This document shows positions 54,494 to 63,308 of a DNA stretch of 64,000 bases, in pieces. Position numbers and translations under genes: made by a program. Origin of the DNA: UBA4416 sp040387555 (GTDB taxonomy: Bacteria > Bacteroidota > Bacteroidia > B-17B0 > Aurantibacillaceae); NCBI GenBank assembly GCA_040387555.1, contig JAZKDO010000002.1:124001-188000 (forward strand). The letters run 5' to 3'. The notes under the pieces are model-generated. The model saw only the letters and a list, made by a program, of their open reading frames with translations. It had not been told where the DNA came from and did no database searches. Every line of letters begins with the position of its first letter. The stretch's first letter is position 1.

Positions 54494-55363
54494 GTGTCAA
54501 ATAGAACTACCTCTCAAAAATTAAAAACATCTGCTGTAACCGTGGTCATTAGTCTGGCTTTGGTTTTATTTATGTTGGGCCTTTTAGGATTAGTAGTTAT
54601 AAATGCAAAGAAACTTTCCAATCATATTAAAGAGAATATTGGTTTTCAGATAGTTTTAAAGGATACAACTACCACAGCAGAGCTTGACATTTTGAAGCAA
54701 GAGATCAGTTCTTCTGCTTTTACCAAACAGGTAGATTACATCAGTAAGGACGAAGCCGCTAAAAAATTGCGAAAAGATTTAGGGGAAGATTTTATTACGT
54801 TTTTAGGATACAATCCTTTGTTGCCATCTCTTGACGTAAAATTAAATTCAGATTATGCGAACATAGACAGCCTGGCGGGATTTGAAAAGCAAATCATGCA
54901 AAAGCATTTTGTGAAAGAGGTGATTTACCATAAGGATATGATCAAACAGGTAAATGACAATGCTAAAGTAATAAGCATTTATATTCTGGTTTTTAGTAGT
55001 TTGCTTATGATCGTTGCTATCGCATTAATTAATAATACCATCCGGTTATCAATTTATTCGCGTCGTTTTTTGATCCGGACAATGTACCTGGTTGGCGCAA
55101 CACAAGGTTTTATTCGTAAGCCTTTTATAATGAAAGGAATTCGCCAGGGAATTATTGCCGGACTCGTAGCAGGCTTTTTATTAGCAGGTTTTTTGATATT
55201 AAGCACTAAATACATTCCGGATTTGTTGCAATTACAGGATCCGAATTTATTAGCTTTATTGTTTGGTTGCATTGTATTAATGGGAGTTCTGATTTCGGGT
55301 TTAAGCGCCGCTCTGTCTGTAAGCCGCTATTTGAAACTCAAAACAGACGATTTATATTTTTAG
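54494..55363 (+). CDS. ftsX: Cell division protein FtsX (ABC permease-like)
   Basis: The 289-residue protein has four transmembrane helices (about 22-44, 163-185, 215-240 and 260-280) with a large extracytoplasmic domain containing the Y-I-S-K-D-E-A-A-K-K-L-R motif typical of FtsX. The pattern L-R-x-x-Y-L-V-G-A-T-x-x-F-I-R-x-P-F permease loop is present. With FtsE it activates wall hydrolases at the septum. The start is GTG 54494. No ftsE is adjacent, and the usual partners DUF3098 and uppP are at 18.4-19.5 kb. Confidence 0.9.
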   Translation: MSNRTTSQKLKTSAVTVVISLALVLFMLGLLGLVVINAKKLSNHIKENIGFQIVLKDTTTTAELDILKQEISSSAFTKQVDYISKDEAAKKLRKDLGEDFITFLGYNPLLPSLDVKLNSDYANIDSLAGFEKQIMQKHFVKEVIYHKDMIKQVNDNAKVISIYILVFSSLLMIVAIALINNTIRLSIYSRRFLIRTMYLVGATQGFIRKPFIMKGIRQGIIAGLVAGFLLAGFLILSTKYIPDLLQLQDPNLLALLFGCIVLMGVLISGLSAALSVSRYLKLKTDDLYF

Positions 55364-55372
55364 AACTTTTGT

Positions 55373-56212
55373 TTGAAAAGCATTTACTTTAAAATTTTAA
55401 TTTTAATCAGTGTGTTTTGCCTGGCTTGCATTTTCGCTTTCCGCAAGCAACAGCTATCAACAATACTTAATCCAAATGGCGAAACACTTGCCGAACGTTT
55501 CTCTGCTCCAACTGGTTATACGAGAATCGCATCAGAGAAAAATTCATTTGCAGAGTTTTTGCAAACATCAGCATTAAAGCCCCATGGCACTTTGGTTCAT
55601 TATTATGATGGTAGAGAAAAACCAAACAAGGTTGCAGCAGCTATTTTAGCTTATGATGTTGGTAACAGAGACCTGCAGCAATGCGCTGATGCAGTAATGC
55701 GACTAAGAGCAGAGTTTTTATATAAAACCAAACAATACGATGTTTTGCATTTCAATTTCACAAATGGTTTTAAAGCGGATTATAATAAATGGAGAAAAGG
55801 TCAGCGCATTGCGGTGAAGGAAAACAAGGTCAATTGGGTTCCAACTTCCAAAGAAAGCCAATCCTATAAATCCTTTCGTGAATACCTGAACATGGTATTC
55901 AACTATGCGGGAACAGCATCTTTGACAAAAGAATTAAAACCTGTTTCATTATCTCAAATGCAAGTCGGGGATGTATTTATTAAAGGAGGTTCCCCGGGAC
56001 ACGCAGTAATCGTTGTAGATATGGCAGTTCATCCTACAACTCAAAAAAAATTATTTATGATAGCTCAGAGCTATATGCCGGCACAGGACATTCATGTTCT
56101 CATTAATAAATACAAACCAGCCATTTCTCCCTGGTATGAATTAGAAGATGATGCCAGCGAATTCTATACTCCTGAGTGGACGTTTGAGGAAAATCAATTG
56201 AAAAGGTTTTAA
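55373..56212 (+). CDS. DUF4846 exported protein
   Basis: An N-terminal hydrophobic segment (I-L-I-L-I-S-V-F-C-L-A-C-I-F-A) anchors or exports the protein. The rest matches DUF4846: Y-D-V-G-x-R-D-L-Q-Q-C-A-D-A, R-x-x-Y/F-L-Y-K, a F-R-E-Y-L-N-x-V-F-x-Y-A-G-T motif and, near the end, G-D-V-F-I-K-G-G-S-P-G-H-A-V-I-V-V-D. The G-H-A-V-I-V-V-D strand has a conserved His-Asp and looks NlpC/CHAP-like, hinting at hydrolase ancestry, but this is speculative. The start is TTG 55373, nine bases after ftsX, so the pair is probably one operon. Confidence 0.82.
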   Translation: MKSIYFKILILISVFCLACIFAFRKQQLSTILNPNGETLAERFSAPTGYTRIASEKNSFAEFLQTSALKPHGTLVHYYDGREKPNKVAAAILAYDVGNRDLQQCADAVMRLRAEFLYKTKQYDVLHFNFTNGFKADYNKWRKGQRIAVKENKVNWVPTSKESQSYKSFREYLNMVFNYAGTASLTKELKPVSLSQMQVGDVFIKGGSPGHAVIVVDMAVHPTTQKKLFMIAQSYMPAQDIHVLINKYKPAISPWYELEDDASEFYTPEWTFEENQLKRF

Positions 56213-56216
56213 AAAC

Positions 56217-56244
56217 AAAAGGCTGCCTTTTCAGACAGCCTTTT
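56217..56244 (+). terminator. Terminator of the ftsX-DUF4846 transcript
   Basis: AAAAGGCTG (56217-56225) pairs with CAGCCTTTT (56236-56244) around a 10-base loop, beginning four bases after the stop codon. The arms carry A and T runs, so it can work in both directions and may also end the tRNA transcript from the other strand. Confidence 0.85.
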
Positions 56245-56249
56245 AAAAG

Positions 56250-56324
56250 GGTAAATGAAGGGGCTCGAACCCTCGACCCTCGGTACCACAAACCGATGCT
56301 CTAACCAACTGAGCTACATCTACC
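56250..56324 (-). tRNA. tRNA-His (anticodon GTG)
   Basis: The minus strand folds as a full cloverleaf. The acceptor stem GTAGATG/CATTTAC has one G-T pair, the D-loop reads A-G-C-T-C-A-G-T-T-G-G-T-T-A-G-A, the anticodon stem TCGGT/ACCGA encloses TTGTGGT, and the T-arm is GAGGGTTCGAGCCCC-like. An extra 5' G (56324) faces C73 (56250), the identity mark of histidine tRNA. CCA is not encoded. Confidence 0.96.
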
Positions 56325-56658
56325 ATTTAGGGCTACAAATGTAATGTTTTTTTTGCTTTTTTTAAAATTTAAGAAAAAAAAGTCAAAATAATCTTTTTGA
56401 GGAATTAAGTCTTATTGGACTCGTGCATATGTTGGTAATAGTGCGGTTGGCTTTTGCGAAACGGAGCGAACTGCAATTCTTTCGGCGGGATTGCGCAGGC
56501 TTTTTGCGTGAGAAAAGAATTGAAGTTGGCGTTTCGCCTTGAATTTTTGCTTCTTTTTGTTCAAGCAAAAAGAAGAGAAGAAGGCTTTGGAATATTTTCA
56601 AATCTCGAAATGAGATGCTGAATCAAGTTCAGCATGACATCGAACAAATGTATACTTT
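56325..56658. repeat. Gene-free spacer with extragenic palindromes
   Basis: A 334-bp gap between tRNA-His and the nadB 3' end with no credible gene. It contains GGCG/CGCC (56528-56538), a perfect 10-bp stem CTTCTTTTTG/CAAAAAGAAG around six bases (56550-56575), and an 8-bp stem ATGCTGAA/TTCAGCAT around tcaag (56615-56635). I recall palindromes like the last two from intergenic DNA of many Bacteroidota. Only one copy is visible here. They could be mobile REP-like elements or terminators for nadB. Confidence 0.6.
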
Positions 56659-58221
56659 TTACAAGTTCTTATAGTGCACCATATAATGCAAACCAACAGA
56701 TTCTTTGCGCTGAATGGCTTGTTTAATAATAAGGTATCCAATACAAATTAAATTACGTAGTTCACAGAGTTTTTGTGTCACGGTAGTTTGCTCATACAAG
56801 GCTTCATTTTCTTTATAGATAATTTCCAAACGGTCAAAAGCTCTTTTTAAGCGTAACTCAGAACGTACAATCCCTACGTAATTGCTCATGATCTGCTGAA
56901 CTTCCCGTTGTGATTGTGTGATCAGAATCATTTCCTCTGCATTTTCCGTGCCTTCCGCATCCCAGTTTGGAATTCCTTCCTGATAGGAAACAGTTGAAAG
57001 AGCATTAATACCTGATTTAGCTGCCCTGTGTGCGAACACAACTGCCTCCAGCAAAGAATTACTTGCTAAGCGGTTGGCGCCATGAAGGCCGGTGCACGCA
57101 CATTCTCCAACTGCAAATAAGTTATGAATCGTAGATTGACCTTCCTTGTTTACCTGAATACCACCGCATAAATAATGCATGGCTGGAACTACAGGGATCA
57201 TTTTCATAAAAGGGTCAGTTCCGAGACCCATGCATTTTTCATAAATATTGGGGAAATGATCTATAAAACCTTTCCGATCGATGTGTCGACAGTCTAAATA
57301 AACGAAATCTTCACCTCTTGTCTTAAGTTCATTATCAATTGCTCTGGCAACAATATCCCTTGGAGCTAAGGATAATCTTTCATCATACTTATGCATGAAC
57401 TCTTTTCCGTCAATGGTTTTTAAAACCGCACCAAATCCCCGTATCGCTTCTGTGATTAAAAAACTGGGATGTTCACCAGGATTATATAAAGAGGTAGGGT
57501 GAAACTGAACAAACTCCATGTCCTTCACCCTGCCTTTTGCCCGGTAAACCATAGCTATGCCGTCACCTGTTGCAATAACAGGGTTTGTAGTAGTTGCGTA
57601 AACGTGGCCCGCTCCACCGCTTGCCATCAATGTGATCTTTGAAAGAACTGTTTCTATCTTTTGTGTTTTGGTATCTAAAATATAAGCGCCAAAACATTTC
57701 ACATCTTTTGATTGGGAAGTGACCTCTTCTCCTAAATGGTGTTGGGTAATGATATCAATAGAAAAATGATGATCAAGAATTGTAATGTTTTTGTGTTTCC
57801 GAACTTTAGCTAATAACGCTCTTTCAATTTCATAGCCGGTAATGTCTTTATGATGTAGGATCCGATGTTCTGAGTGCCCACCTTCTTTGGCAAGATCATA
57901 ATCACCTTCTTTGTTTTTATCAAAATTAGCGCCCAGTTCAATAAGTTCCCTTACCCGTTCAGTTCCTTCTGATACAACAACACGAACGGCGTCTTCATCG
58001 CATAAACCGCCACCAGCAACCAATGTATCTTGAATGTGTTTTTCAAAAGAATCTTTGTCGTGCCACACTGCGGCAATTCCGCCCTGTGCATATTTGGTAT
58101 TGGATTCATCTTCATTGCTTTTAGTAACAATAAAAACTGAGCCGTGATCAGCTACCTTAAGGGCATAACTTAATCCGGCAATGCCGCTTCCTATAATTAG
58201 AAAATCTACTTTTTGTTGCAT
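56659..58221 (-). CDS. nadB: L-aspartate oxidase NadB
   Basis: A flavoenzyme that oxidises L-aspartate to iminoaspartate, the first step of NAD synthesis. The FAD motif G-S-G-I-A-G-L is at 11-17 and S-N-T-K-Y-A-Q-G-G-I-A near 41-51; the active-site H-P-T-S region (F-V-Q-F-H-P-T-S-L) and A-S-N-S-L-L-E-A-V-V-F follow. The C-terminal helical domain (about 430-520) is present. At 520 residues it is full-length. It follows ribE by 2 bp. nadA and nadC are not in the window. Confidence 0.96.
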   Translation of the reverse strand: MQQKVDFLIIGSGIAGLSYALKVADHGSVFIVTKSNEDESNTKYAQGGIAAVWHDKDSFEKHIQDTLVAGGGLCDEDAVRVVVSEGTERVRELIELGANFDKNKEGDYDLAKEGGHSEHRILHHKDITGYEIERALLAKVRKHKNITILDHHFSIDIITQHHLGEEVTSQSKDVKCFGAYILDTKTQKIETVLSKITLMASGGAGHVYATTTNPVIATGDGIAMVYRAKGRVKDMEFVQFHPTSLYNPGEHPSFLITEAIRGFGAVLKTIDGKEFMHKYDERLSLAPRDIVARAIDNELKTRGEDFVYLDCRHIDRKGFIDHFPNIYEKCMGLGTDPFMKMIPVVPAMHYLCGGIQVNKEGQSTIHNLFAVGECACTGLHGANRLASNSLLEAVVFAHRAAKSGINALSTVSYQEGIPNWDAEGTENAEEMILITQSQREVQQIMSNYVGIVRSELRLKRAFDRLEIIYKENEALYEQTTVTQKLCELRNLICIGYLIIKQAIQRKESVGLHYMVHYKNL

Positions 58222-58223
58222 GA

Positions 58224-58808
58224 CTATTTTTTAAGCAAACGTGCTACATATTTACCAACGATGTCAAATTCAAGGTTCACCACATCGTTTGCTTTTAAAT
58301 ACTTGAAAACAGTATTCTCATAAGTGTATGGAATAATACAAACAGAAAATGAATCTTCTTTTGAATCAACCACTGTCAGGCTCGTTCCATTGATCGTGAT
58401 GCTTCCTTTCTCAACAGTAATGTTATTTGTTCGGGCATCATAATTTATAACGTAAGTCCAGCTGCCTTTGTTGTCGGTAATAGATGTAACTGTTCCCGTT
58501 TGGTCAACATGACCTTGTACAATATGCCCGTCAAATCTCCCGTTAGCTGGCATGCATCGTTCGAGATTGACATAGTCACCCATTCGTAAAGATCCCAGGT
58601 TTGTTTTTTGAAGAGTTTCATCAATGGCTGTTACGGTGTATTTGTTTCCTACGATGTTAACCACAGTTAAACAAACACCATTATGAGCTACGCTTTGATC
58701 AATTTTTAATTCATCCGTATAGGAACAGCTGAAAGTAAAATGAACATTCGAGTTTTCTTTTTTAACAGCTTCTACTTTTGCAAGCCCTTCAATTATTCCT
58801 GTAAACAT
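58224..58808 (-). CDS. ribE: Riboflavin synthase alpha subunit
   Basis: Converts two 6,7-dimethyl-8-ribityllumazine molecules to riboflavin. The start M-F-T-G-I-I-E is diagnostic. Two lumazine-binding halves (about 1-87 and 97-185) repeat the pattern, with N-G-V-C-L-T-V and I-N-G-T-S-L-T-V as equivalent segments and G-R-F-D-G-H-I-V-Q-G-H-V-D-Q between. At 194 residues it is normal. No FMN riboswitch lies upstream; the gene is downstream of the large outer-membrane gene by 18 bp. FAD made from riboflavin is the cofactor of the adjacent NadB. Confidence 0.97.
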   Translation of the reverse strand: MFTGIIEGLAKVEAVKKENSNVHFTFSCSYTDELKIDQSVAHNGVCLTVVNIVGNKYTVTAIDETLQKTNLGSLRMGDYVNLERCMPANGRFDGHIVQGHVDQTGTVTSITDNKGSWTYVINYDARTNNITVEKGSITINGTSLTVVDSKEDSFSVCIIPYTYENTVFKYLKANDVVNLEFDIVGKYVARLLKK

Positions 58809-58826
58809 ATTACAAATATACTAAAC

Positions 58827-61800
58827 TTAAAAAAACGCCCTCACCTGAGCACCACCAATATTTACCACTTTACTATTAGGTGATTTCCTGCCATCATAAT
58901 TAATACTGATTTGAATATTATTGGATAGATTACGCTGATAACTCAATCCCCAGGTATAATTATAACCTGTTTTTAACGCGTTTAGCATTTCATAAGCTAC
59001 AGGAGTATTTTCATTTTTTGAATCGTTGTAAGTAATATTTATAAAATCAGCCTTCCCGGTAATACTTCCCTTTTCAACCTGGTTAAATTTAAATTCCAAT
59101 CCTAGGTCATTTAGTTCTGCTTTTTGTCCACCTTCTTTAAGAATGTTTTGCTTTTTATTGTGTTTATAAAGAATACTGATTCTAAAAGCGGTATTGGGTT
59201 GGTAGCTGAGTTTTTGCTCAAGGTCATATCCTTCAATAATATAGTTACGATTAGACAGGAAGAGGGATTCCGCAGATTTGATACTGTAAATGTTTGTGCT
59301 GTTTAAGCTCCAGGAACGTGTTACGTTCCATCGCCATCGCCATTCGTGACTAGTATTTCCACGTGTTTCAAAACCATTGGTGAGTAACTGTTTGCTCAGG
59401 TTATTTTGATAGGTATAATCGGTACCAAACACTGCCGCACTCTGATTAAAGAATAAGCTTTGTCTTAATGAATAGGTTAAGGCTTGCAATAAAGAGTCAT
59501 CCAATCGGATATCGGTGGGATTGAATGTAAACAGTTTTCCATTGTCATTTGATTTTTTGTCAACCCTGTAAACGGATTGTGTTGCAAAACGACTAATGAA
59601 GCGTAGCGCCTTTGCCGAACTGTCTTGTAAAAATACAGAAGGACGAAGATTTAATGAGAAGCTGAACTGATCATGCAGTACTTTGACATATTGGTTGGTT
59701 GGTGTATAGACTTTGATATATAAAGCCTGATCAGGAAAAGGAGAAATTTCGAATTCTCCTACTTCAGATATTCCGTTCGCGTTATAATCGTTCCAGGCAT
59801 AGGTACCCTGACCCGCTGCAACAAGTAAGTAATAATATTCCTTTTTATTTTCCAGGCCATAACCTGTTTCATAAAAAATACTCGATGTAATAAATCCTTT
59901 CATTAATCTTGGTGAATATTCCACTCGGCTTAACAAAGTATTATCCGGCTTTAAATATAAAGGATTCGCATTTTTTAAATGAAGTTCCCTGTACGTAAAA
60001 ATAACTGAAAAAGGATGATTGCGAATGCTGTTAACGTTGGCTGAAAATCCGGTGTTTTGAGCGAAGGTAGAATCTTTAAGAATTCCGCTATAAGCTTGTT
60101 TGTCCCGCCGTTCCCGGTAAAATAATTTATATAAATTTCCTGTGGTGTCTTTGTTTGTAATGTTTCCCTCCCATTCCCAAAATTGGTAACTTCTCGAAAG
60201 TAGCACATCCGTTGTATTTTGCCTGAAATTATTTTGTTCAAATTCATCCAGGTAGTTTAATTTAATTTTACCAAGAGTTTGGGAGAAAGAGCTTTTATGT
60301 CGGTAAAATTCGCTCAATTGTGAGTTATAATTACTGGTGAGATATGAACCATTATATCCAATTTCACTTGTTTTTGTATTATAAAAACTCTGTATGCTGT
60401 GTTTTAACCCTTTATAAAAAACCCCTTCATCAAAAAAGTTAATACCATATAAAAGTTTAAGTTTATTGTTTTTCTGAATACCCACTTGTGCAAATCCTAC
60501 GTTTTGATCCGCATTAATTGGAGCGCTAACAGGTCTGTTCCAGTCACGCTCAAATTCAATAGCCCTGTAGCGTTCTATAGGATTAAAAAATTGCTGAATG
60601 TATTCGTAACCTACATTATAAACTGCATTCAGAGATTGTTTCGTAAAGGTATCTTCTTTTATAACAGTCTGGTTGTTGCTGTTCACTTTAATACCATAAC
60701 CATCATCATTTTCTGAATCAAACCTACTAAAGGTGTTAATATCATTTTTTGTATAGACTCCTTCCACATCTATCCCATGATGTTTGTTGAACTGATAATT
60801 GACTCCTGTTGTGAACATTTGTTTTTTCTTGGGAGTTACCAAGGGTATAACTGGCTCATAATTTCCCTGTAAGATGCCACCCACTGGCGCAACCCATTTA
60901 TAAACTTTTCCATTCGCAGTAGTAGACACCTGAATATAGAAACCGTTGTTTTCTCCTACGTAACTATATTTTACACGATACCTGGCGCTATCAGGATTCG
61001 TGGAATAAACAAAAATACCTTTGTAGATGCCGGCAGAAGATACAGTATCCTTTTTCCAGTAAAATATATCGCTTGTATTAAACTCGGCAAGTTCTGCGCC
61101 GCTCGTAACTGCTTTACTTAATGTATCTCCTACATTGAACATTGTCAGTTTTTGAGATTCAGTGAGGGTTTGTTGAAGGGTTTTGTTTTTGTTATCCTGC
61201 TCGCCAAAAAAATTCAATCGCACTTTTAACTTATCAGATTCAATTTCCTCACTAAAAAAATAAAGTGATCTTGCGTAATTTCTTTCAGCATATTGAAATT
61301 CGGCAATGATCCGTTTATCTTTGGTAATGATTTGTTTAGCTGTAAAGGTTAGTTCTGAGGTATTATAATCAATAATATAATCATTTTCCTGACCTCGTTG
61401 TAATAAACGTCCGTCGATATAAATCCGTTCGGTACCTGATAATACGATAATAAATTGCTCGTTATCCGCACCTCTTAAACGGTAAGGCCCTTGGTTATTC
61501 TCCGTTCCCTGAATGATATTTCGCGCAAACTTTCCCTTACTAACGGCACCGCTGACTTGAGTCTTGAACACCACAGGCTTTTTATTGATTGTGTCATCAT
61601 AGTTATTCGCAAAATAAGCCCCCTGCGACCTTTTATAAAAATTCATGAAGTAACTGTTTGGACGCTGAAGCTGAAAGTCACCAACAATAAGCTTTGAATT
61701 TTTATTTGAAAGTTGTACAAACACTTTATCAAATTCCTGTAATTGAGCTGTTGTTCCATCTGCCTGGAAAGGAATATTGTCGTCCGTGGCGGCCAAGAGG

Positions 61801-62321
61801 AGATCTACTTCCTGTGTAAGTTTTCCACTAACCTGCAGGTTTAAACTTGAATTTACAACTACGTCCTGATTATTTCCAAAGCTAATTCCCCGGCTAATAC
61901 TTCCGTTTTTATTCAGCCCATCTGATACAAAGGATTCGTTTGGAACAGCCGATCCCGCAAAGGCAAGCGTTAAAGGATTAACAGGGAGTGAAAGGTCTTT
62001 CGTTAATTGGGAAGTACTTTGATGATAATATTTTTTTTCAAAATCGTACGGAAATGTCCTGTAGGCAACAAATAATGGATCTTTCGGAATCGATTTAAAA
62101 ACAATAGCTTTTAAAGGGTAATGAATTTTATAAGTTGAAGTATCTAAAGGTGAATTTTTTGTAGACAGTTTAATGGTTCCGGGAATCAGGCTTAGCGTGT
62201 CCAGGAATAAAGTGTCTGATCTTAGAAAATAATATTTTTGTTTAAGGTTCGTTTGTACCTGTGCCTGAATAACAAATCCACACAACATTATTTTTATAAT
62301 AATTAACCTAAAACCCACCAT
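58827..62321 (-). CDS. Very large predicted outer-membrane beta-barrel protein of unknown function
   Basis: The 1,164-residue protein has a signal segment (I-I-I-K-I-M-L-C-G-F-V-I-Q-A) and strand-rich sequence to a terminal R-A-F-F, the aromatic end of outer-membrane barrels. A conserved-looking block at about 140-260 (S-I-S-R-G-I-S-F-G-N-N-Q-D, A-A-T-D-D-N-I-P-F-Q-A-D-G-T, V-G-D-F-Q-L) precedes a domain with E-R-I-Y-I-D-G and a glycine-rich turn Y-D-Y-N-T-S-E-L. I recall similar blocks in unnamed large proteins of Bacteroidota and Fibrobacteres, but no function. It begins the minus-strand operon with ribE and nadB. No T9SS tail or TonB box is visible. Confidence 0.7.
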   Translation of the reverse strand: MVGFRLIIIKIMLCGFVIQAQVQTNLKQKYYFLRSDTLFLDTLSLIPGTIKLSTKNSPLDTSTYKIHYPLKAIVFKSIPKDPLFVAYRTFPYDFEKKYYHQSTSQLTKDLSLPVNPLTLAFAGSAVPNESFVSDGLNKNGSISRGISFGNNQDVVVNSSLNLQVSGKLTQEVDLLLAATDDNIPFQADGTTAQLQEFDKVFVQLSNKNSKLIVGDFQLQRPNSYFMNFYKRSQGAYFANNYDDTINKKPVVFKTQVSGAVSKGKFARNIIQGTENNQGPYRLRGADNEQFIIVLSGTERIYIDGRLLQRGQENDYIIDYNTSELTFTAKQIITKDKRIIAEFQYAERNYARSLYFFSEEIESDKLKVRLNFFGEQDNKNKTLQQTLTESQKLTMFNVGDTLSKAVTSGAELAEFNTSDIFYWKKDTVSSAGIYKGIFVYSTNPDSARYRVKYSYVGENNGFYIQVSTTANGKVYKWVAPVGGILQGNYEPVIPLVTPKKKQMFTTGVNYQFNKHHGIDVEGVYTKNDINTFSRFDSENDDGYGIKVNSNNQTVIKEDTFTKQSLNAVYNVGYEYIQQFFNPIERYRAIEFERDWNRPVSAPINADQNVGFAQVGIQKNNKLKLLYGINFFDEGVFYKGLKHSIQSFYNTKTSEIGYNGSYLTSNYNSQLSEFYRHKSSFSQTLGKIKLNYLDEFEQNNFRQNTTDVLLSRSYQFWEWEGNITNKDTTGNLYKLFYRERRDKQAYSGILKDSTFAQNTGFSANVNSIRNHPFSVIFTYRELHLKNANPLYLKPDNTLLSRVEYSPRLMKGFITSSIFYETGYGLENKKEYYYLLVAAGQGTYAWNDYNANGISEVGEFEISPFPDQALYIKVYTPTNQYVKVLHDQFSFSLNLRPSVFLQDSSAKALRFISRFATQSVYRVDKKSNDNGKLFTFNPTDIRLDDSLLQALTYSLRQSLFFNQSAAVFGTDYTYQNNLSKQLLTNGFETRGNTSHEWRWRWNVTRSWSLNSTNIYSIKSAESLFLSNRNYIIEGYDLEQKLSYQPNTAFRISILYKHNKKQNILKEGGQKAELNDLGLEFKFNQVEKGSITGKADFINITYNDSKNENTPVAYEMLNALKTGYNYTWGLSYQRNLSNNIQISINYDGRKSPNSKVVNIGGAQVRAFF

Positions 62322-62379
62322 GCTAATAACGGTTTATAAATATAGAAATTGTATTTTTAAAGCCACAAACAGACTTTGA

Positions 62380-63144
62380 ATGAGAATTATAACATATAAT
62401 GTAAATGGCATACGTGCCGCGATGAATAAAGGATTGGTAGATTGGATGAAATCTTCGGCGCCGGATGTGTTGTGTTTGCAGGAAATTAAAGCGACCCCTG
62501 ACCAGGTTGATGTAAGTGCGTTTGAAGAAATGGGTTATCATATGTATTGGTATCCTGCACAAAAAAAGGGGTATAGCGGAGTAGCCATTTTTTCTAAAAT
62601 AAAACCAAAGCATATTGAGTATGGCTGTGGAATGGATGCTTATGATTTTGAAGGCAGGGTTTTAAGGGTAGATTTTGATCATTGTTCGGTGGCTAGCATT
62701 TATCATCCAAGCGGCAGTAGCGGTGAGGAGAGGCAGGCTTTTAAAATGAAATGGCTATCTGACTTCCACGGTTATATTGATGGATTAAAAGCAACATTAC
62801 CTAATCTTATTTTGTGTGGTGATTATAATATTTGCCATAAGCCAATCGATATACATAATCCAAAATCAAATGCGAAAACCTCAGGGTTCCTTCCTGACGA
62901 AAGAGAATGGATGGAACAATTCATTCAATCCGGATTTACTGACTCCTTCAGACATTTTAATAAGGATCCCCACCAATACAGTTGGTGGAGTTATCGTGCA
63001 GGTTCACGTGGTAAAAATTTGGGATGGCGCATTGATTACAATTTAGTGGCCAATCATCTCAGCGAAAAACTCCAAAGATCTGTTATATTGCCTGATGCAG
63101 TGCATAGCGATCATTGTCCCGTTTTAATGGAAATTGATTTATAA
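62380..63144 (+). CDS. xth: Exodeoxyribonuclease III
   Basis: An EEP-fold AP endonuclease and 3'-5' exonuclease for base-excision repair. Motifs are Y-N-V-N-G-I-R-A-A at 5-13, C-L-Q-E-I-K-A (catalytic Glu), C-G-D-Y-N-I-C-H near 147-154, W-R-I-D-Y-N-L-V and the final S-D-H-C-P-V. The 254 residues are family length. It is divergent from the large outer-membrane gene, 58 bp apart. Confidence 0.96.
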   Translation: MRIITYNVNGIRAAMNKGLVDWMKSSAPDVLCLQEIKATPDQVDVSAFEEMGYHMYWYPAQKKGYSGVAIFSKIKPKHIEYGCGMDAYDFEGRVLRVDFDHCSVASIYHPSGSSGEERQAFKMKWLSDFHGYIDGLKATLPNLILCGDYNICHKPIDIHNPKSNAKTSGFLPDEREWMEQFIQSGFTDSFRHFNKDPHQYSWWSYRAGSRGKNLGWRIDYNLVANHLSEKLQRSVILPDAVHSDHCPVLMEIDL

Positions 63145-63272
63145 ATTCGTGTATTTAGTAAATTAAAAATCATAGGTTTAACACACAGAAACCCGATTTT
63201 TACCGCTCACATACAGATTCCTGCTTTTTAACAAAATCGCCTGATTGTTTTAGGTTTTTTAGATATTAAGAT

Positions 63273-63280
63273 TATATTTG
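63273..63280 (+). promoter_or_regulatory. -7 element upstream of the solute-binding protein gene
   Basis: TATATTTG is an exact TAnnTTTG, 28 bases before ATG 63309. The nearest TTG (63245-63247) is 25 bases away, slightly long. Confidence 0.45.
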
Positions 63281-63308
63281 TGGTTAGTAAAAACTTATGT
63301 ACTTAGGT

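Noticed and set aside
58809..58826. FMN riboswitch before ribE
   Set aside because: The gap is 18 bp and ribE is internal to an operon; no room for an aptamer.
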